Source: Isoetes taiwanensis
Lineage: Eukaryota; Streptophyta; Lycopodiopsida; Isoetales; Isoetaceae
Direction of reading: 5' to 3'
Length of the DNA: 64,000 nt
NCBI GenBank assembly: GCA_021234155.1
Contig: JAJEKV010000027.1
Span: 15,594,891-15,658,890, forward strand
Every line of letters begins with the position of its first letter. Position 1 is the stretch's first letter. Below, piece after piece: positions 10,386 through 21,534 of the stretch. Below the pieces are notes generated by a model, which was not told where the DNA came from, ran no database searches, and saw only the letters and a program-made list of their open reading frames with translations. Both the position numbers and the translations under genes were made by a program.

Positions 10386-12170
10386 AAGGACAAAGGTGTC
10401 ATGCTGGATAACGAGCGATCAAAAATCCAGAAGATGGTCTTGCAAAAAAATAGTTCAAATCGTTCTTGTTATAAAACTGTCTCGAGCAGAATGCACAACA
10501 ACAAACAGACCAAACAACTAAATTCAACTATGATCGATTGTTTTTCTGCAAGAAAAAGGCTCTTAGATCTATGTCCAACTGGAGAAGAAAAAAGCAAAGC
10601 TGCTTTCTACATGCAGAATCAAAAGAGAACCATTTTTGAAGTTTCTAAATCATTGTTGAAAGCTTACAGAAACTAGTTGGTATGTGCATTCATTAGCCCT
10701 GCATTTTTGCACATAAATTTAAATGTCGAGTTAGATTTATAGCTTGAATTTGAGATCAAATCCAGTTAAATGACCGGAAATCTAATGTATGAAGGAACCA
10801 TGGAATTCAAGACGTCGGATTCATACTTGAACGGAATAACAAGTTTAGAAAGTCGTAATTAAGCATGAGCCCCCGTAATTCTGAATTTAACCTAATCTTC
10901 GCGGCTAAAGTAACAGCTCAAAATTAAGGGCACTTTTGACAAATAATAAAATTACAGGGGCACTTTGACAAATACGCAAGATGGGCATTTTAAAAATTTT
11001 CTCAAATAAATATTATGATGCCCAAAAGGGAATGCCACTTAAACCTTGCTGACGTATCTTATCAAACAATCCATTGGGCCTATTGGGCTTAAAATCTCTT
11101 TTTACTTTTTGCTTCTACTTGGATTCTTCCCAGATGCCTATTAAATCTCCTCACAAAGTCCCTATGCTTTAAATCCTTCCAATGTCATTGCAAGACATTG
11201 GGCCTTATGGCAGCATATATATCCAATACCATTGCAAAGCTTTCGGCCTCAAATCATCCCTTGAGCATGGCTGAGAGGAAGATATGGCAGCATATATGTA
11301 TATCTTTGCTCAAATTTGTACATTTTTCCCAAGTTTTTGTTCTGCTCTAGTCCGTACATTGCTTCAATTTGTTATCACCTTCTATTCCAGTTTACGAGCA
11401 CAACGGGGCTATATTGAAGCGGTTAGCATTAACTATAGGTTGTGTTGAAGAAGCTAGCATTGCTCATAAATAGCATCAAAATGCAGCAGCTATGTCAAAG
11501 TAGTTACTGTTAACTATGGGACTGTATTCTGCTCATAAAGAACATCAAAACTAAGCCCATTCTTGGAAGGACATTATTTTGTTGTTATCTAAAATGTAAA
11601 TAGAAACTGGTACCGTTTATGTTCCTGCCACTGTTTCAGAATGTTTTGTTTGTGTTATTGTGCTTAAATTTCTGTTAATTGAAAAGCATTTGAATTAGCA
11701 AAATAAGGTAAGAAATCTTGCGTTCTTGATTTGACAATATGCAACAAGCTACTTGCATAATCCAGTTGCAACATAATGGAGGGGCAACATGTATCTGGTG
11801 ATCCTCTGGACTGGCCTGCTAATTGGCCTTCAAGAACCTCCAATGCTTACTAAATGCTCCTTCCTTAGTGCAATTGCAAGCTAGTCTAGAGGTATCTTCA
11901 ATGTCCTGTTGACCTGTGTATTCTTAATTTGTTGCAGACTTTGTCAACGTCTTTCATCCCATAGGGATTGGACGAGATGATAGATTGTTAACAGTCCACT
12001 GCCTTCTTTGCTATTATTTTGAATCCTTCTTTACTTAAAGATTACCTTCCCTCCATGTCGGTTTCAGTAGATCTTTCACATGATCTGCAACAGCCATCCT
12101 TAATCCCTTCATTACCTTTGCCTCCTTTTCACCTTTACCTTTTTGTAATCTCTCCCATGTGTCATCGCTG
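10386..12170. other. No gene recognised
   Basis: AT-rich intergenic DNA. A 91-residue frame at 10401-10676 has no family features. Around 11400-11550 the phrase GCTAGCATT / AACTATGG(G) / TGCTCATAAA recurs, suggesting an old local duplication. Confidence 0.4.
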
Positions 12171-13009
12171 CTATATCCATCCTTCTTTTTTGCAGCCTTC
12201 AAAATTTGATGCTTTTTCTCTCATCTTTCCTTTCAAGTCATGTGCATCATTATGCTGTTCTGCACTTCTGTGTAAAATCCTGTGAGTCTCAGCAGTTCCT
12301 TCCCCCTTATCAGTAAATGAGTGAGACCCAATTTCTGATGAATTGTCCTCCTGTCTGTTGGTACTACCAATGTACATCCCTGGTTTCTCCATCTCTCCAG
12401 ATGATCCCGCTTCAACGGCATCTGCAAGTGGATCATATTGTTCCCTCCAACTATACAAGAACTGCCTATGTTCTACAAACCCTTCCTCCATTGTGCATGA
12501 ATTATTAACACAATAGTCTTTTTCTGTTGGGTGTGATATTGCTGACCCGTCAACATCTGACCTTGGAAATGGATTAGCATGCTCAGGCATCTGTTCCACC
12601 ATGGATGATCCAAATGACCTACATCCTAGATGTCTGGGCCAATCTTCCATTGGTATACTTTGCTCTTCATCTTCATATGGTGGCTTCCAGCTTGGTTCAC
12701 AAACAGATACAGAATTATGTAACCTATATTTATGGCCTGGACTATACTCCAAACGACCCGGTAGAACATGAGAACGCATTCGTCTTGAATTGGCAATATG
12801 TGGCAAGTGCGTAAGGTTTTGCACCTCCCTGCATCTAGCTCGGGTTCCATATATGGTGGTTTTTGTACTCGTAACTGTGATTCAAGCTTGGGATCACCGT
12901 AGCTCTTGCCTACAACATCATTAAATGCTTCATGTTTTTCATACCATCCAAATGCCTTGTGTGGCATCCTGCTCCTGCTCCTAGGTGAATGACTGCTGAA
13001 AAACAACAT
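12171..13009 (-). pseudogene. Unknown RS-like/charged protein in two overlapping frames (frameshifted)
   Basis: I do not recognise a family. On the minus strand a possible acceptor (TTGTTTTTCAG) precedes a frame starting SHSPRSRSRMPHKAF and GWYEKHEAFNDVVGKSYGDP. It runs to about 12820. There a second frame takes over (REVQNLTHLPHIANSRRMR ...), open for over 210 residues, rich in Ser, Glu and His, and ends at 12171 in FEGCKKEGWI. Similar phrases (KPPYMEPEL and KPPYEDEEQ) occur in both halves. The shift of frame at 12820 could be a small indel or an unrecognised intron. The Arg/Ser start hints at a nuclear RNA-processing protein, but that is a guess. Confidence 0.35.
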
Positions 13010-13727
13010 TTCAACTGTAAAGGGTATACAACTATGAACAGTCTAATTATTACAGCCTGTCTGACTAAGCCAACAAGCATTTACAGAGCCCTGGTTTATG
13101 AATAGCTTTAGATCGTCCTGCCAAGGATCACCAGGCAAAACATGAATGCAAAATAAAACCTTAAGTGTAAACAACCGCCGAACCTCTGCTTCAACACATC
13201 CCGCTTAACGTCATCTGCCTGCAAGCCCAACATTGCCGATGCCTTACTTCAAATGCTACATCTGGGGACATAGTATCAAATGCTCATTTGCGTATAAGGC
13301 ACAAGACAAGAGAGAACATACCACCGAATGTAACTAAGGATGTGTGTTTTCGCTTCCTGCAGCCTGATGTATGTGTTGCATTGCATTCCACTGTTTGCAA
13401 AAAGACAACAGGTTAGATCTGATTCTGAATATTTGTATGCACTAGGTTCATAGCATCATGTGAGAAGGGTCAATTTCACGCAACTGCAGAATGTAGACTT
13501 GTTCGTTTACTAGCATGTTAAGAGCTGAACTTCATTGCAAGTTGTTTTGGAACACCTATTTAAGGGAGTCAATAATTTTCTCACCATGTCTAGATCATTC
13601 AAAACAAGCAACAAAATAAGCAAGAAGTCCCATGTTTGCATCACTAAGCTAAAATGCACAAACATGGAGGGTAAGTTTGTTCTAAGTTGATGTCATGGAA
13701 TATCAAAAATGGGAAGAAACAAGGTAC
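13010..13727. other. No gene seen; carries one of two short direct repeats
   Basis: Text beginning AACAACCGCCGAACCTCTGC at about 13169 recurs near 13940 as AACAACCGCCGAAGCTCTGC, each followed by a match to TCAACACATCCC. The 34 bp unit is 770 bp apart and brackets the kinase fragment. Otherwise non-coding. Confidence 0.4.
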
Positions 13728-13923
13728 CTTGTGAGCATCCTCCTAGATAAGGATCACCATCATATCCTTCCTTACAACTAGAACGTGAACAATTGCCAGG
13801 AAGATACCACATAAGCTCCAATCCATATTGAGCTTCAACAATCATAACAGAGTCAGAATTCGTCTCTGTGGACAAGGAAGTAACCCAGCTGGTAAAAACG
13901 CTACAATTAGTCACAGAAAGAGC
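13728..13923 (-). pseudogene. Wall-associated-kinase-like extracellular exon fragment
   Basis: The minus-strand frame reads ...GLELMWYLPGNCSRSSCKEG and YDGDPYLGGCSQ, then meets a GT donor (CAAG/GTACCT at 13728/13727). Plant WAK/LRK10L-type receptor kinases end their first exon with this pattern: W.L..NC...C followed by C.C..GY.GNPYL..GC. That domain is thought to face the cell wall. Only about 65 residues remain, the Cys-rich stretch is shortened, and no transmembrane or kinase exon follows on the minus strand. I read it as a dead fragment. Confidence 0.5.
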
Positions 13924-14124
13924 CTGCAGACCCCAAAAAACAACCGCCGAAGCTCTGCCTCAACACATCCCAGAGCCAGAATGGCCTAGTTCTGGACCAG
14001 AAGCCCTCGCTTTCTAACACAACAACCCATCAAAAACTGCAAATGCAGAGCTGCAGCGGTGGGATGCATGCTGATTTGCATGTTCTAAACAGAGGCGGCT
14101 GGGTCGATACACAGGCAACCATGG

Positions 14125-14305
14125 CACTGCCGGTTAGGCAGTTTCCACACCGGCCGCCTAGCAACACTGGCGACCGCCAATTTACAGCCCACAGTAAGTT
14201 TTTAGCAGTTTCTGGCATGTACTAGGTATATTCTAGTATATACTGAGAATATGCCAAAAACCCATATAAACAAGGGTTTGCCCCCCTAGGGGCAACCCAA
14301 AAAAC
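14125..14305 (+). repeat. Stem-loop repeat family, copy B
   Basis: Begins CACTGCCGGTTAGGCAGTTTCCACACC. It contains an imperfect inverted repeat GGCATGTACTAGGTATA ... TATACTGAGAATATGCC (14214-14255) and ends in the hairpin GGGTTTGCCCC/GGGGCAACCC (14274-14298) followed by A residues. Copy C at 44.2 kb is close to it in the last 45 bp. Confidence 0.65.
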
Positions 14306-14339
14306 TCTAAGCATGTACGAAGACTAAATGATATAAAAC

Positions 14340-15060
14340 ATCACGGAAGAGAGTTTTCTTTTTCGAAGACTTAGACTTCTCTATAGTTTTCAAAATATAG
14401 TCGTTATCTTGATTTATGCCATGTCATTATTGACCATATATGTCAATCATTTTAATTGTGGTAGAAAGCTTTGATGTGTGTCGCTAAGTCTAAAAAGTGG
14501 TATGGCTAGTCAACATCAAACAATTCAAAACTAAGTCAAATTACTCAAGCTATGAAGTCCCTAACGACAAAAGGCATTTAGCAATTTTCTGCACTTAGCG
14601 ACAAAGGCATTTCTCTCTTATCTTATTTGATGTATGACAACTTGAAAATTAGTGTGCCTAATGGTATAACCTACTCCATGTCAAGATAATATTGTAAGAA
14701 TTAGACATAGTCCATAAACAACATGATGTGATAAAGTCATCTACGAATATTTCGTGATCCCTTTCTCTTTGAATTAGACAATAAATTTTACGTCAGTTAT
14801 CATCAATATTCAAACATATAGAAAGTAGTGACTAAAATTTTTGCATGCATGATTTACTCTAGTTGAAGGAGGAATATGTCCATGCAGCTCTTCATGGCCA
14901 AATTCCACTGCCCACCATACCATATTGATTGGAGCAGTAGCCATTTTAACACCCACTGTTCCACAACCTTGGGCTCTCATCAAGTCAACCATGTTCAAAT
15001 TAATGGTGGAAGAGCCATTAATCTTATTATTATTACTAGGATCTGTTGTGTTCAAGTCCT
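14340..15060 (+). repeat. Diverged dispersed repeat, inverted partner of 2885-3610
   Basis: The plus strand here matches the minus strand at 2885-3610 throughout, about 11.4 kb away. The frame FMAKFHC...TTLGSHQVNHVQINGG is shared. No intact gene lies in it. Confidence 0.6.
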
Positions 15061-15144
15061 TTTGGGGAAATTTAGGGGACCGTCATATGTCCCTATGGGA
15101 TGCTGCCAATGGTCACATCACGAGTCCACTGTGACGTTCTAGCA

Positions 15145-15246
15145 TAATATACGATCCGAATACGTATATTATACTGCCAAGTCACACGTACATGTCATGA
15201 TGACATGTGCTTGAGAGCCGTAAAGGGTTGCACCTAGGGGGCAACT
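15145..15246 (+). repeat. Cluster of three stem-loops upstream of the Ulp1 gene
   Basis: ATAATATACG (15145-15154) pairs with CGTATATTAT (15164-15173). ACATGTCAT (15190-15198) pairs with ATGACATGT (15200-15208). GTTGC...CTAGGGGGCAAC (about 15227-15245) repeats the hairpin motif of the stem-loop family. The layout, a TATA-rich stem then a CTAGGGG hairpin, matches copies A-C, so this is a possible fourth, diverged member. It lies about 110 bp before the TATA box. Confidence 0.5.
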
Positions 15247-15323
15247 TCGTATGTTGTGCATGTTTAATAAACATACATAATTATATATATATAAATCCCA
15301 TGCCAAATGGCAAAACCCCATTT

Positions 15324-15386
15324 GGCCAATGTTAACCTAACCCTAAAAGTCTCTATATAAAGGCTTTCCCCTTAAACCCTAAACCC
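15324..15386 (+). promoter_or_regulatory. Promoter of the Ulp1-like gene: CCAAT, TATA box and telo-box
   Basis: GGCCAATG at about 15324, TATATAAAGG at 15354-15363, and AAACCCTAAACCC at 15374-15386. The last is a telo-box of the kind found near the start sites of plant growth-related genes. Start of transcription is expected near 15390. A CT-rich leader with two TTAGGGTT copies follows, then a possible 5' splice site (GCCAG/GTAAAT) at 15600/15601, implying a non-coding first exon. Confidence 0.6.
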
Positions 15387-15963
15387 TTTTCTTCTTTCAC
15401 ATTTAGGGTTTTCCTTGAGCTCCTTTCCTTCTCTCGCATTTAGGGTTCTCTTGAGCCATTCCGGCCAAGCTAAGACCCTAATTCGTATTGCCAGGCTCTG
15501 AAAAGCCGCTTTTGCACAACAAATCTTCGAGTAGCAGCAGTCTTCAGCAGGATCAGAGGCATAGACGCATTTCCAGGATCTGGAGCGGATCAAGTGCCAG
15601 GTAAATAGTCATTTTGTTGTGCAAAGCCGCCTTGTGGCTAGGCAATAAGCTGGTTTAGCATGTTAGTTTAGCCTTAGAGGCCTTACAGATCCCGAGATCA
15701 TAAGCTCTAACAAAGGAACCTAACTCTGGATGTTTAGATAGATAGATTAGATGATATTTTTCATTTCAGTTCTGTGATGATGTTGGTATTTCATTCTGTG
15801 ACCTCCATGTATTGGGAAGGGGGGTAGAGGCCTAAAGCCTATGTAGCAGATGATCCTAGATAGCCTACTAGTTCCTAATTACATGTGGCCCGTGCACAAG
15901 AGCCCGCCTGGTTGTGGGTGGCGGGGCTAGACCAGTTGACAAGGGAGAACTTGTCCCATCGGA

Positions 15964-17661
15964 TTGACCCCTTTGGTGTGTAAAACTTACCGGGGGTCTA
16001 AGCGGGACTCCAAGAAGTGGGATTTGGAAATCCACAGGTTAGCCAAGCACAACATGACCGGGGATTACAAGCTGACAGCAGCAAATCGGGGAAGGAAACC
16101 CAATGCCCCTGAGTTAGCCAAGAAGAAGAGGGATTTTGAAATGGTAAAGCTGCAGCGGAGTGTAGATGAGGATTACCTCTGGCATCACAACCTGAGACGG
16201 ATTTTGGCAAGGGTCAGGCGCAGGGCCGAAGCCATGGCAGAGGAGCAAATAGAGCATGGGATTCTCAAACCGGCCCAGAAGGCTGCTTGGGTCATTCAGC
16301 AGGTGGAGATAAGGCGGATGGTGGAGGAGAGTTTGGAGGATCAGAAGAGGGCAACGATAAGAAATAACATTGCTAGAAGGTTCAATGTTACTGTTCAAGA
16401 GACAGGTCGACCGAGATGATTTCAGTATGGAAGCTGCAGAAGCAGAAGGGAAATTTGCATCCCCCCCTCCCGCTCCCGGTCAGTAGCCTTCCGAAAACAC
16501 CGAGGAAAAAGAGGGGTGCAAATAAAACAGAGGATTGCATAGCTCCTAATCACATTGTTTTTGAGACGTCCAGCTACATTCAGGGTCTGCGCGATGCTAT
16601 TCAAACAGCCGGTATTCCAGACCCCTCTACTTCGTCGGAAGAGGAAGGGACAATTATTGAGATTCCCATGATGCATAGACTGGAGGCCACATTTCTTGAT
16701 TCTGTTTTTGCTTATCAATCAGGCCTTGTTTCCAGGAATTGGACCTATAAATTTACATTCAAGTATCCACTGACAATCTGCAGCACAGCAATTCGGGTAG
16801 GGAAGAAATCGGCAGCATTTGAATTTCGGATCTATGCCAATTTTGCCCAGGATTTCATGACAGTGCTCGGTGTAGGAGACGATGTGGACTACAGAATCAA
16901 CGAGGAATACGTTGGTGCCTATCTTCTGTAAGTTCGAAGTTGGTTTTTATTTTGGTTTCACACTATATCATTCACTGACTGCAGAATGCCCTTCACAGAG
17001 CCTTAATACATGCCATCCCCCAGAACAAGAGGTCCCAGCATGTTTTCATCCATCCTGCGGCCTTCGGCCTCTTCCTGCAAAACTGTTTGGAGGGTCAGTC
17101 AGGTGCATATGAAATTTTCGGTAATCTAATCCCACCCAAACCTTTTAGGAGGCAGAATTGGCGGATGCAAAATGTCGGTTTCTACTACTTCCCAGTAATG
17201 AGCAGGTATGCAGTTCGATTTCGAATTCATAGGTAGGCAATTCGATTTCATGAACTTGTTTTGCAGCAACCACTGGAGCTTGTTTATATTGGTATCCAAC
17301 GAAGAGGCATGCCAGAGGCTTCACACCCCGTGCCCAGTGGTGCTGCATCTAGATTCAATGGCGCCCATGCACTCCAACTTAAGATCTTTCGCCACCATGT
17401 AAGATGAATTTTACACCTTTCCTATCGAATTTGCCTTCCCTGATTGCCATGTTTGCGTTCAGCTTCATAACAGACATTGTGAAGAGATGGAATTTTGAAT
17501 CCTCCAGCCTGCACAATGCCCCTTGTGTCCCCTTGAATGTGCCCCAGCAGGAGAACACCCAGGATTGTGGGATATACACAATTTGTTTTGTGAAGAGGTT
17601 CTTGCTGGACATTTGCAGCTCGAAAGATCATTCTTGTTGCCCCCAAAGGGCAACACACTAA
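15964..17661 (+). CDS. Ulp1-type (C48) cysteine protease with an N-terminal His/RGRKPN region
   Basis: Best model: exons 15964-16379, 16484-16927, 16999-17205, 17267-17398 and 17463-17661, separated by four short GT-AG introns (104, 71, 61 and 64 bp) that keep frame. The C-terminal half carries the Ulp1/SENP protease core: NHWSLFIL (His 17271), HLDSM (Asp 17352), PQQ and DCG (Cys 17567). This is a complete His-Asp-Cys triad with the oxyanion Gln. Such proteases cut SUMO-like modifiers from proteins. The N-terminal part has a Cys/His stretch (CKTYRGSK...HRLAKH), then RGRKPNAPE and a basic helical region. The part before 15964 is unresolved. The first ATG in this frame is at 16054, and the region may start in an upstream exon. 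The first intron (GTTCAATG donor) is the least certain. It may be a cellular gene or one carried by a transposon. Confidence 0.65.
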
Positions 17662-18237
17662 CTGTGGTTCATATGTTGAAGTTAGGAAGGCTAAGTCAAA
17701 GAAGGACTTGGTAGTCAACACTGATGTGAAGGTCAAGCAACATCAATTTTCAAGGGTCTACACCAATATTCAAGGTCAACTCCCATGGAAGAGTACTCTA
17801 TTTGAGGTCAAAGGTAGTCAAAGGATGCTTTATGAGATTCTGGGCTGAGAAGATTGGAAGATGCTTTTTGAAGATTGGAAGACAAAGTTTGGAAGACCCC
17901 ATGGTATTAGATTCCACCTCCTAGTCATTTTTATCCATATTCTTACCCCCATCTTAACATTTTCCTAGTCATATTCCCCTTATGCTTATATTCCCCCTTG
18001 CTCACCTCTTTGCCAATCACACCATGTTCGCCTAATTCCTTTTTTTTCCCTAATGCCTTTTGCCCTTCTCAAAAGATGATCTTCTCATTTCATATCCTTT
18101 TCCCATTCTTATCATATCACACCTTTGTAAATACCCCTAGTCTATTTCTTGTTTGGAATTTTTTTATGCCCATTTTGCTTTGCCCACCATTGTGCCTTAA
18201 ATACCCATGTTACCCATGGAATATTCCAAGCATGGTA
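17662..18237. other. No gene seen; pyrimidine-rich stretch
   Basis: 3' flank of the protease gene, then strongly C/T-rich DNA from about 17935 to 18235 without a recognisable frame. It may hold the junction with the LINE that follows. Confidence 0.4.
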
Positions 18238-18247
18238 TCTAAACCTA

Positions 18248-18279
18248 GCGATGGCGATGGCGATGGCGATGGCGGTGGG
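18248..18279 (+). repeat. GATGGC hexanucleotide run
   Basis: Four GATGGC units and a degenerate fifth. In the frame starting at the ATG near 18233 they encode Asp-Gly repeats, but that frame is only about 50 codons. Confidence 0.6.
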
Positions 18280-19320
18280 GAGACGAAAGCGATACACAGG
18301 TCAGTAAGATATGACTTAAGGTCTCATTCAGTGTTTCGTCATACAATTATGCTACGTGATCTAGTCGAAGGGAATCGGGAACTCGTGTAGTGCCCCATTC
18401 CTAGCAAAAGATGTAAAAATTGCCGAACAGTAAAGGCTCTGGTAGCCGGGAGTTCCAGGATTCGAGTGGTAGTCTTTGTAGTGACAGAGGACGATAAAAT
18501 AAAATAGAAATGGGAGTGCCATGATCCAGAACACCATAGCTAACAGAGCTATGGTTGAGGCAGGCTGGGACAATGGAATCGGAAACATGTTCAATAACGG
18601 ACACACAACGGTCATGAGAAATTCAAAAAATCCAAAATCCGTGTATTATGACATGTATTGTACGACGGGTAGGGATAGGAAAGCAAGGGGAGATACGCGT
18701 CCACCAATTGGACCTACCGGCATTACGTGGCCACTATTTTTGGATGATTAGACACGTAAGACAGTGTGGGGACCATCAAGTATGGAGAAAAATTGCAAAT
18801 ACACATGTAACCAAACATACCATAGGATGGAAATTCGGGAACCAAAAGGGGTCAATTTAGGGCAGACTGGCGTAACAGGACAGGGATGCAGGAGCATAAA
18901 GGGGAGGGCAAGTGCACTCATTAAGAGATTACAACGCAAAATAGGAATATATTTAGGAAATAACGATAATATTAGTAATAAGAATGAATAATAATAAGAA
19001 ATAAGGGAAGATAAGACAAGTATTAAAGACAGGCGGGGGGGTAGTACGAAAATACGTGAGAACTATAGACATTCTAGAGAATATCCCGGAGGCGCATAAT
19101 TACGGAATTAATTGGGCAGGGCGGACGGGACCGGTCGTAAGACTCCAGCGTATCCGAGAAGATGGCGGGAATTGCGCCAGAAAACCCTAACTCACATACG
19201 CCTACAAAAAGGCATCAGAAGCTCATGGATCCGAGCGGAGAAGGAAGCGCCTGGAGGATTCTGATAGTTTTAGTTTTGTAGATCTAGATAATAGATAAAG
19301 GCGTGGAGTCGGACGCTATC

Positions 19321-19854
19321 ATGGACAAGGGCAAAAAGGTAATGGAACAGGATGGAGCCACTCCCCGGAAGCGCCGAAGGTCTGGAGGTCCCGGAAATGT
19401 CACAGTGCCATGGAATCCTGAACTTGAAGAGTTTAATCCATGGTGTATCTGCGAGGATAACTGCCGGTGTCTGGAAAAAGGGTTGGAGTCATGTTTAAGC
19501 TGCGGGCGGGTGCATTGTCTATTCTGTGATCGGGTACATCACATGCAGACAATGAAAGATATGGGATACAATCTGAAATTGTTGGAAGTAATGGGGGTCT
19601 TGGCGGACAAAAATGATGAAACAAGGCAACAGGATAGGTTGAGGGTTCTCCGATGCTTCAACCGTCTACAGATGGAAGGGGAGATGCAGAAATCAACAAG
19701 TTATCAACATGATCTGATTGTCACTGATTTTGGTAAGGTATGCATCAATTGTGCTGAAAAAAACCCACCAGTATATCTCTGTAGGGCTCTTATGGCTAGG
19801 AATGTAGAAAAGAGGACTATGGGAGAAACATCAGCAACAATGAAGAAGAACTGA
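19321..19854 (+). CDS. Cys-rich nuclear-type ORF at the 5' part of the LINE
   Basis: From the first ATG at 19321 the frame gives about 177 residues. It opens MDKGKKVMEQ with a basic cluster (PRKRRR) like a nuclear localisation signal. A dense Cys/His block follows, WCICEDNCRC ... CLSCGRVHCLFCDRVHH, then a later CINC. The spacing suggests one or two zinc-binding sites, but I cannot match a named finger class. It ends before a 1.7 kb gap to ORF1. Codon use and purine bias are like ORF1 and ORF2, so I take it as part of the LINE. It could bind element RNA or DNA. It could also be an unrelated captured gene. Confidence 0.45.
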   Translation: MDKGKKVMEQDGATPRKRRRSGGPGNVTVPWNPELEEFNPWCICEDNCRCLEKGLESCLSCGRVHCLFCDRVHHMQTMKDMGYNLKLLEVMGVLADKNDETRQQDRLRVLRCFNRLQMEGEMQKSTSYQHDLIVTDFGKVCINCAEKNPPVYLCRALMARNVEKRTMGETSATMKKN

Positions 19855-20984
19855 CCCAAGCAATGAAAATGTCTACGAGGCGGACGCAGTAACAGGAATA
19901 GTTGGGTACAGCCGCGGATTTTTCTGATTTTTATATAAGTTATATTTCTTAGCAGATCTTCTATTTAGGTTTAAGCTCCGGCCGCAAGCAACCGGGGGAT
20001 CAGTTTTAGTTTTAGTTTTAGTTTGAGTTCAAAAGTGGTAGAAGTGGGTGAACAGATACAGGTCGCATGACGGGTTATTCATGGGTTAGCCGTGGGAAAG
20101 TAGCAGATTTAGAAATATGAAAATACTCGGCACAGAGGGGATTATATGAATGCCCCAAATTTTGTAAAGATTTTGTAAAGACTTTGTAAAAATGGCTGAT
20201 GTAAGAATGTAAGGCAGAGTTTTTGTTAAAATTGGGTAGAAGCAATCTGGAACAAGTACGGATTAGGGAGGAAATACAAAACATAGAAGGTAGTACAATA
20301 AAATAAAGGGATTGCTATAACAGCGAGAACAAACATAGACGAGAGACAACTGGGATAAATAAAAGGTGGCGCATAGTCTTGAGAGGGCAAAGGAGCAAAA
20401 ATAAAATAAAATAAAATAAAATAAAATAATAAACAAGAAAAAGAACAAAAGAAGATAAAGTACAATAAAACAGTCTTTCTAACAAAGGGCAAAGTTGTCA
20501 GTCAAAAAGAAAGAAGGTTGATTGAGCTGAACACGATGAAATAACGATGTGATGATATTTGACATTGCGCCCGATGAATTCTGCTCGCATATTGTTGGAT
20601 GTGTAAAAAACGGAAAGGGAACCCGTGTGAGTAAAAAGCACAACCTATTTAACCCGTTTGTTTTTGATGTAGTCAACGATTAAATATAACACCCTTAGAA
20701 CCAGACAATGGTTGTCTAGGATTGATCATGGGGAAATATAGTGTTATTATAGAGAAGGTATGGATAGTAGTCTTGTATAAGACTACGAATACAGCGAAAG
20801 ACTAACAAATATAGGTAAAGGCATGGGCAAGTATTTACTGTACTATGGGGTAGAAAATATATATGCTACGTATGAGTGCAGGTACAACAGACACAGAGGA
20901 TGAATGAAGGCGAGCAAACAAGGGAAATAGGAGTAGATGGTGCAAATAGGGGAAGGTGAAGCTATGGGACTGTGAGACGGACGT

Positions 20985-21200
20985 CTCCGCCATACACCAG
21001 GACAGTGTGGAGAAATAGCCCGCCGACTGGTGCCTACCACTAAGCAACAGACACCAACCTCTCCGATCCCATAAAATGAAAATGAAAATGAAAGTGGAAA
21101 AATGGAGGCTGCCAAGTGCGGGATAGTGGAAGACATCTCCCCGACCGTACACCAAGACAGTGAGGATCTAATCCTCCGATTGGTGCACCAAAGTTATACA
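20985..21200 (+). repeat. Tandem duplication in the LINE leader
   Basis: GACGTCTCCGCCATACACCA (about 20990) is echoed by GACATCTCCCCGACCGTACA (about 21132). Both are followed by CCAGGACAGTG/CCAAGACAGTG and TGGTGC. Unit about 140 bp, diverged. Confidence 0.5.
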
Positions 21201-21534
21201 CCCACTATTCAAATAACGCAACATAAAGATGAGGATATTACATATATGTGGAAGGTCACGAAATTTATGGAAATAAATTCGAATCGGCAGCAATAAAAAC
21301 AGGAACAAGTAGAAAGTGGCAGAAATAAAGCAGCCGTTAATCACAACAAAGATGGGGAGAGTTTGAAATTTGAAATTCAAATCACGTAAGGCGGTGAATG
21401 GAAACGGGTAAATAACGAGGCAGAATATAACAAACGAAGGAAGAAAGGCAAAGATACAGGAGAACCCAGAAGAGAGTAAGCGGCGGAAAGAAGAGAGCGG
21501 CAAAGCGGTATAACCACAACAAGGAGAGGGAGGA

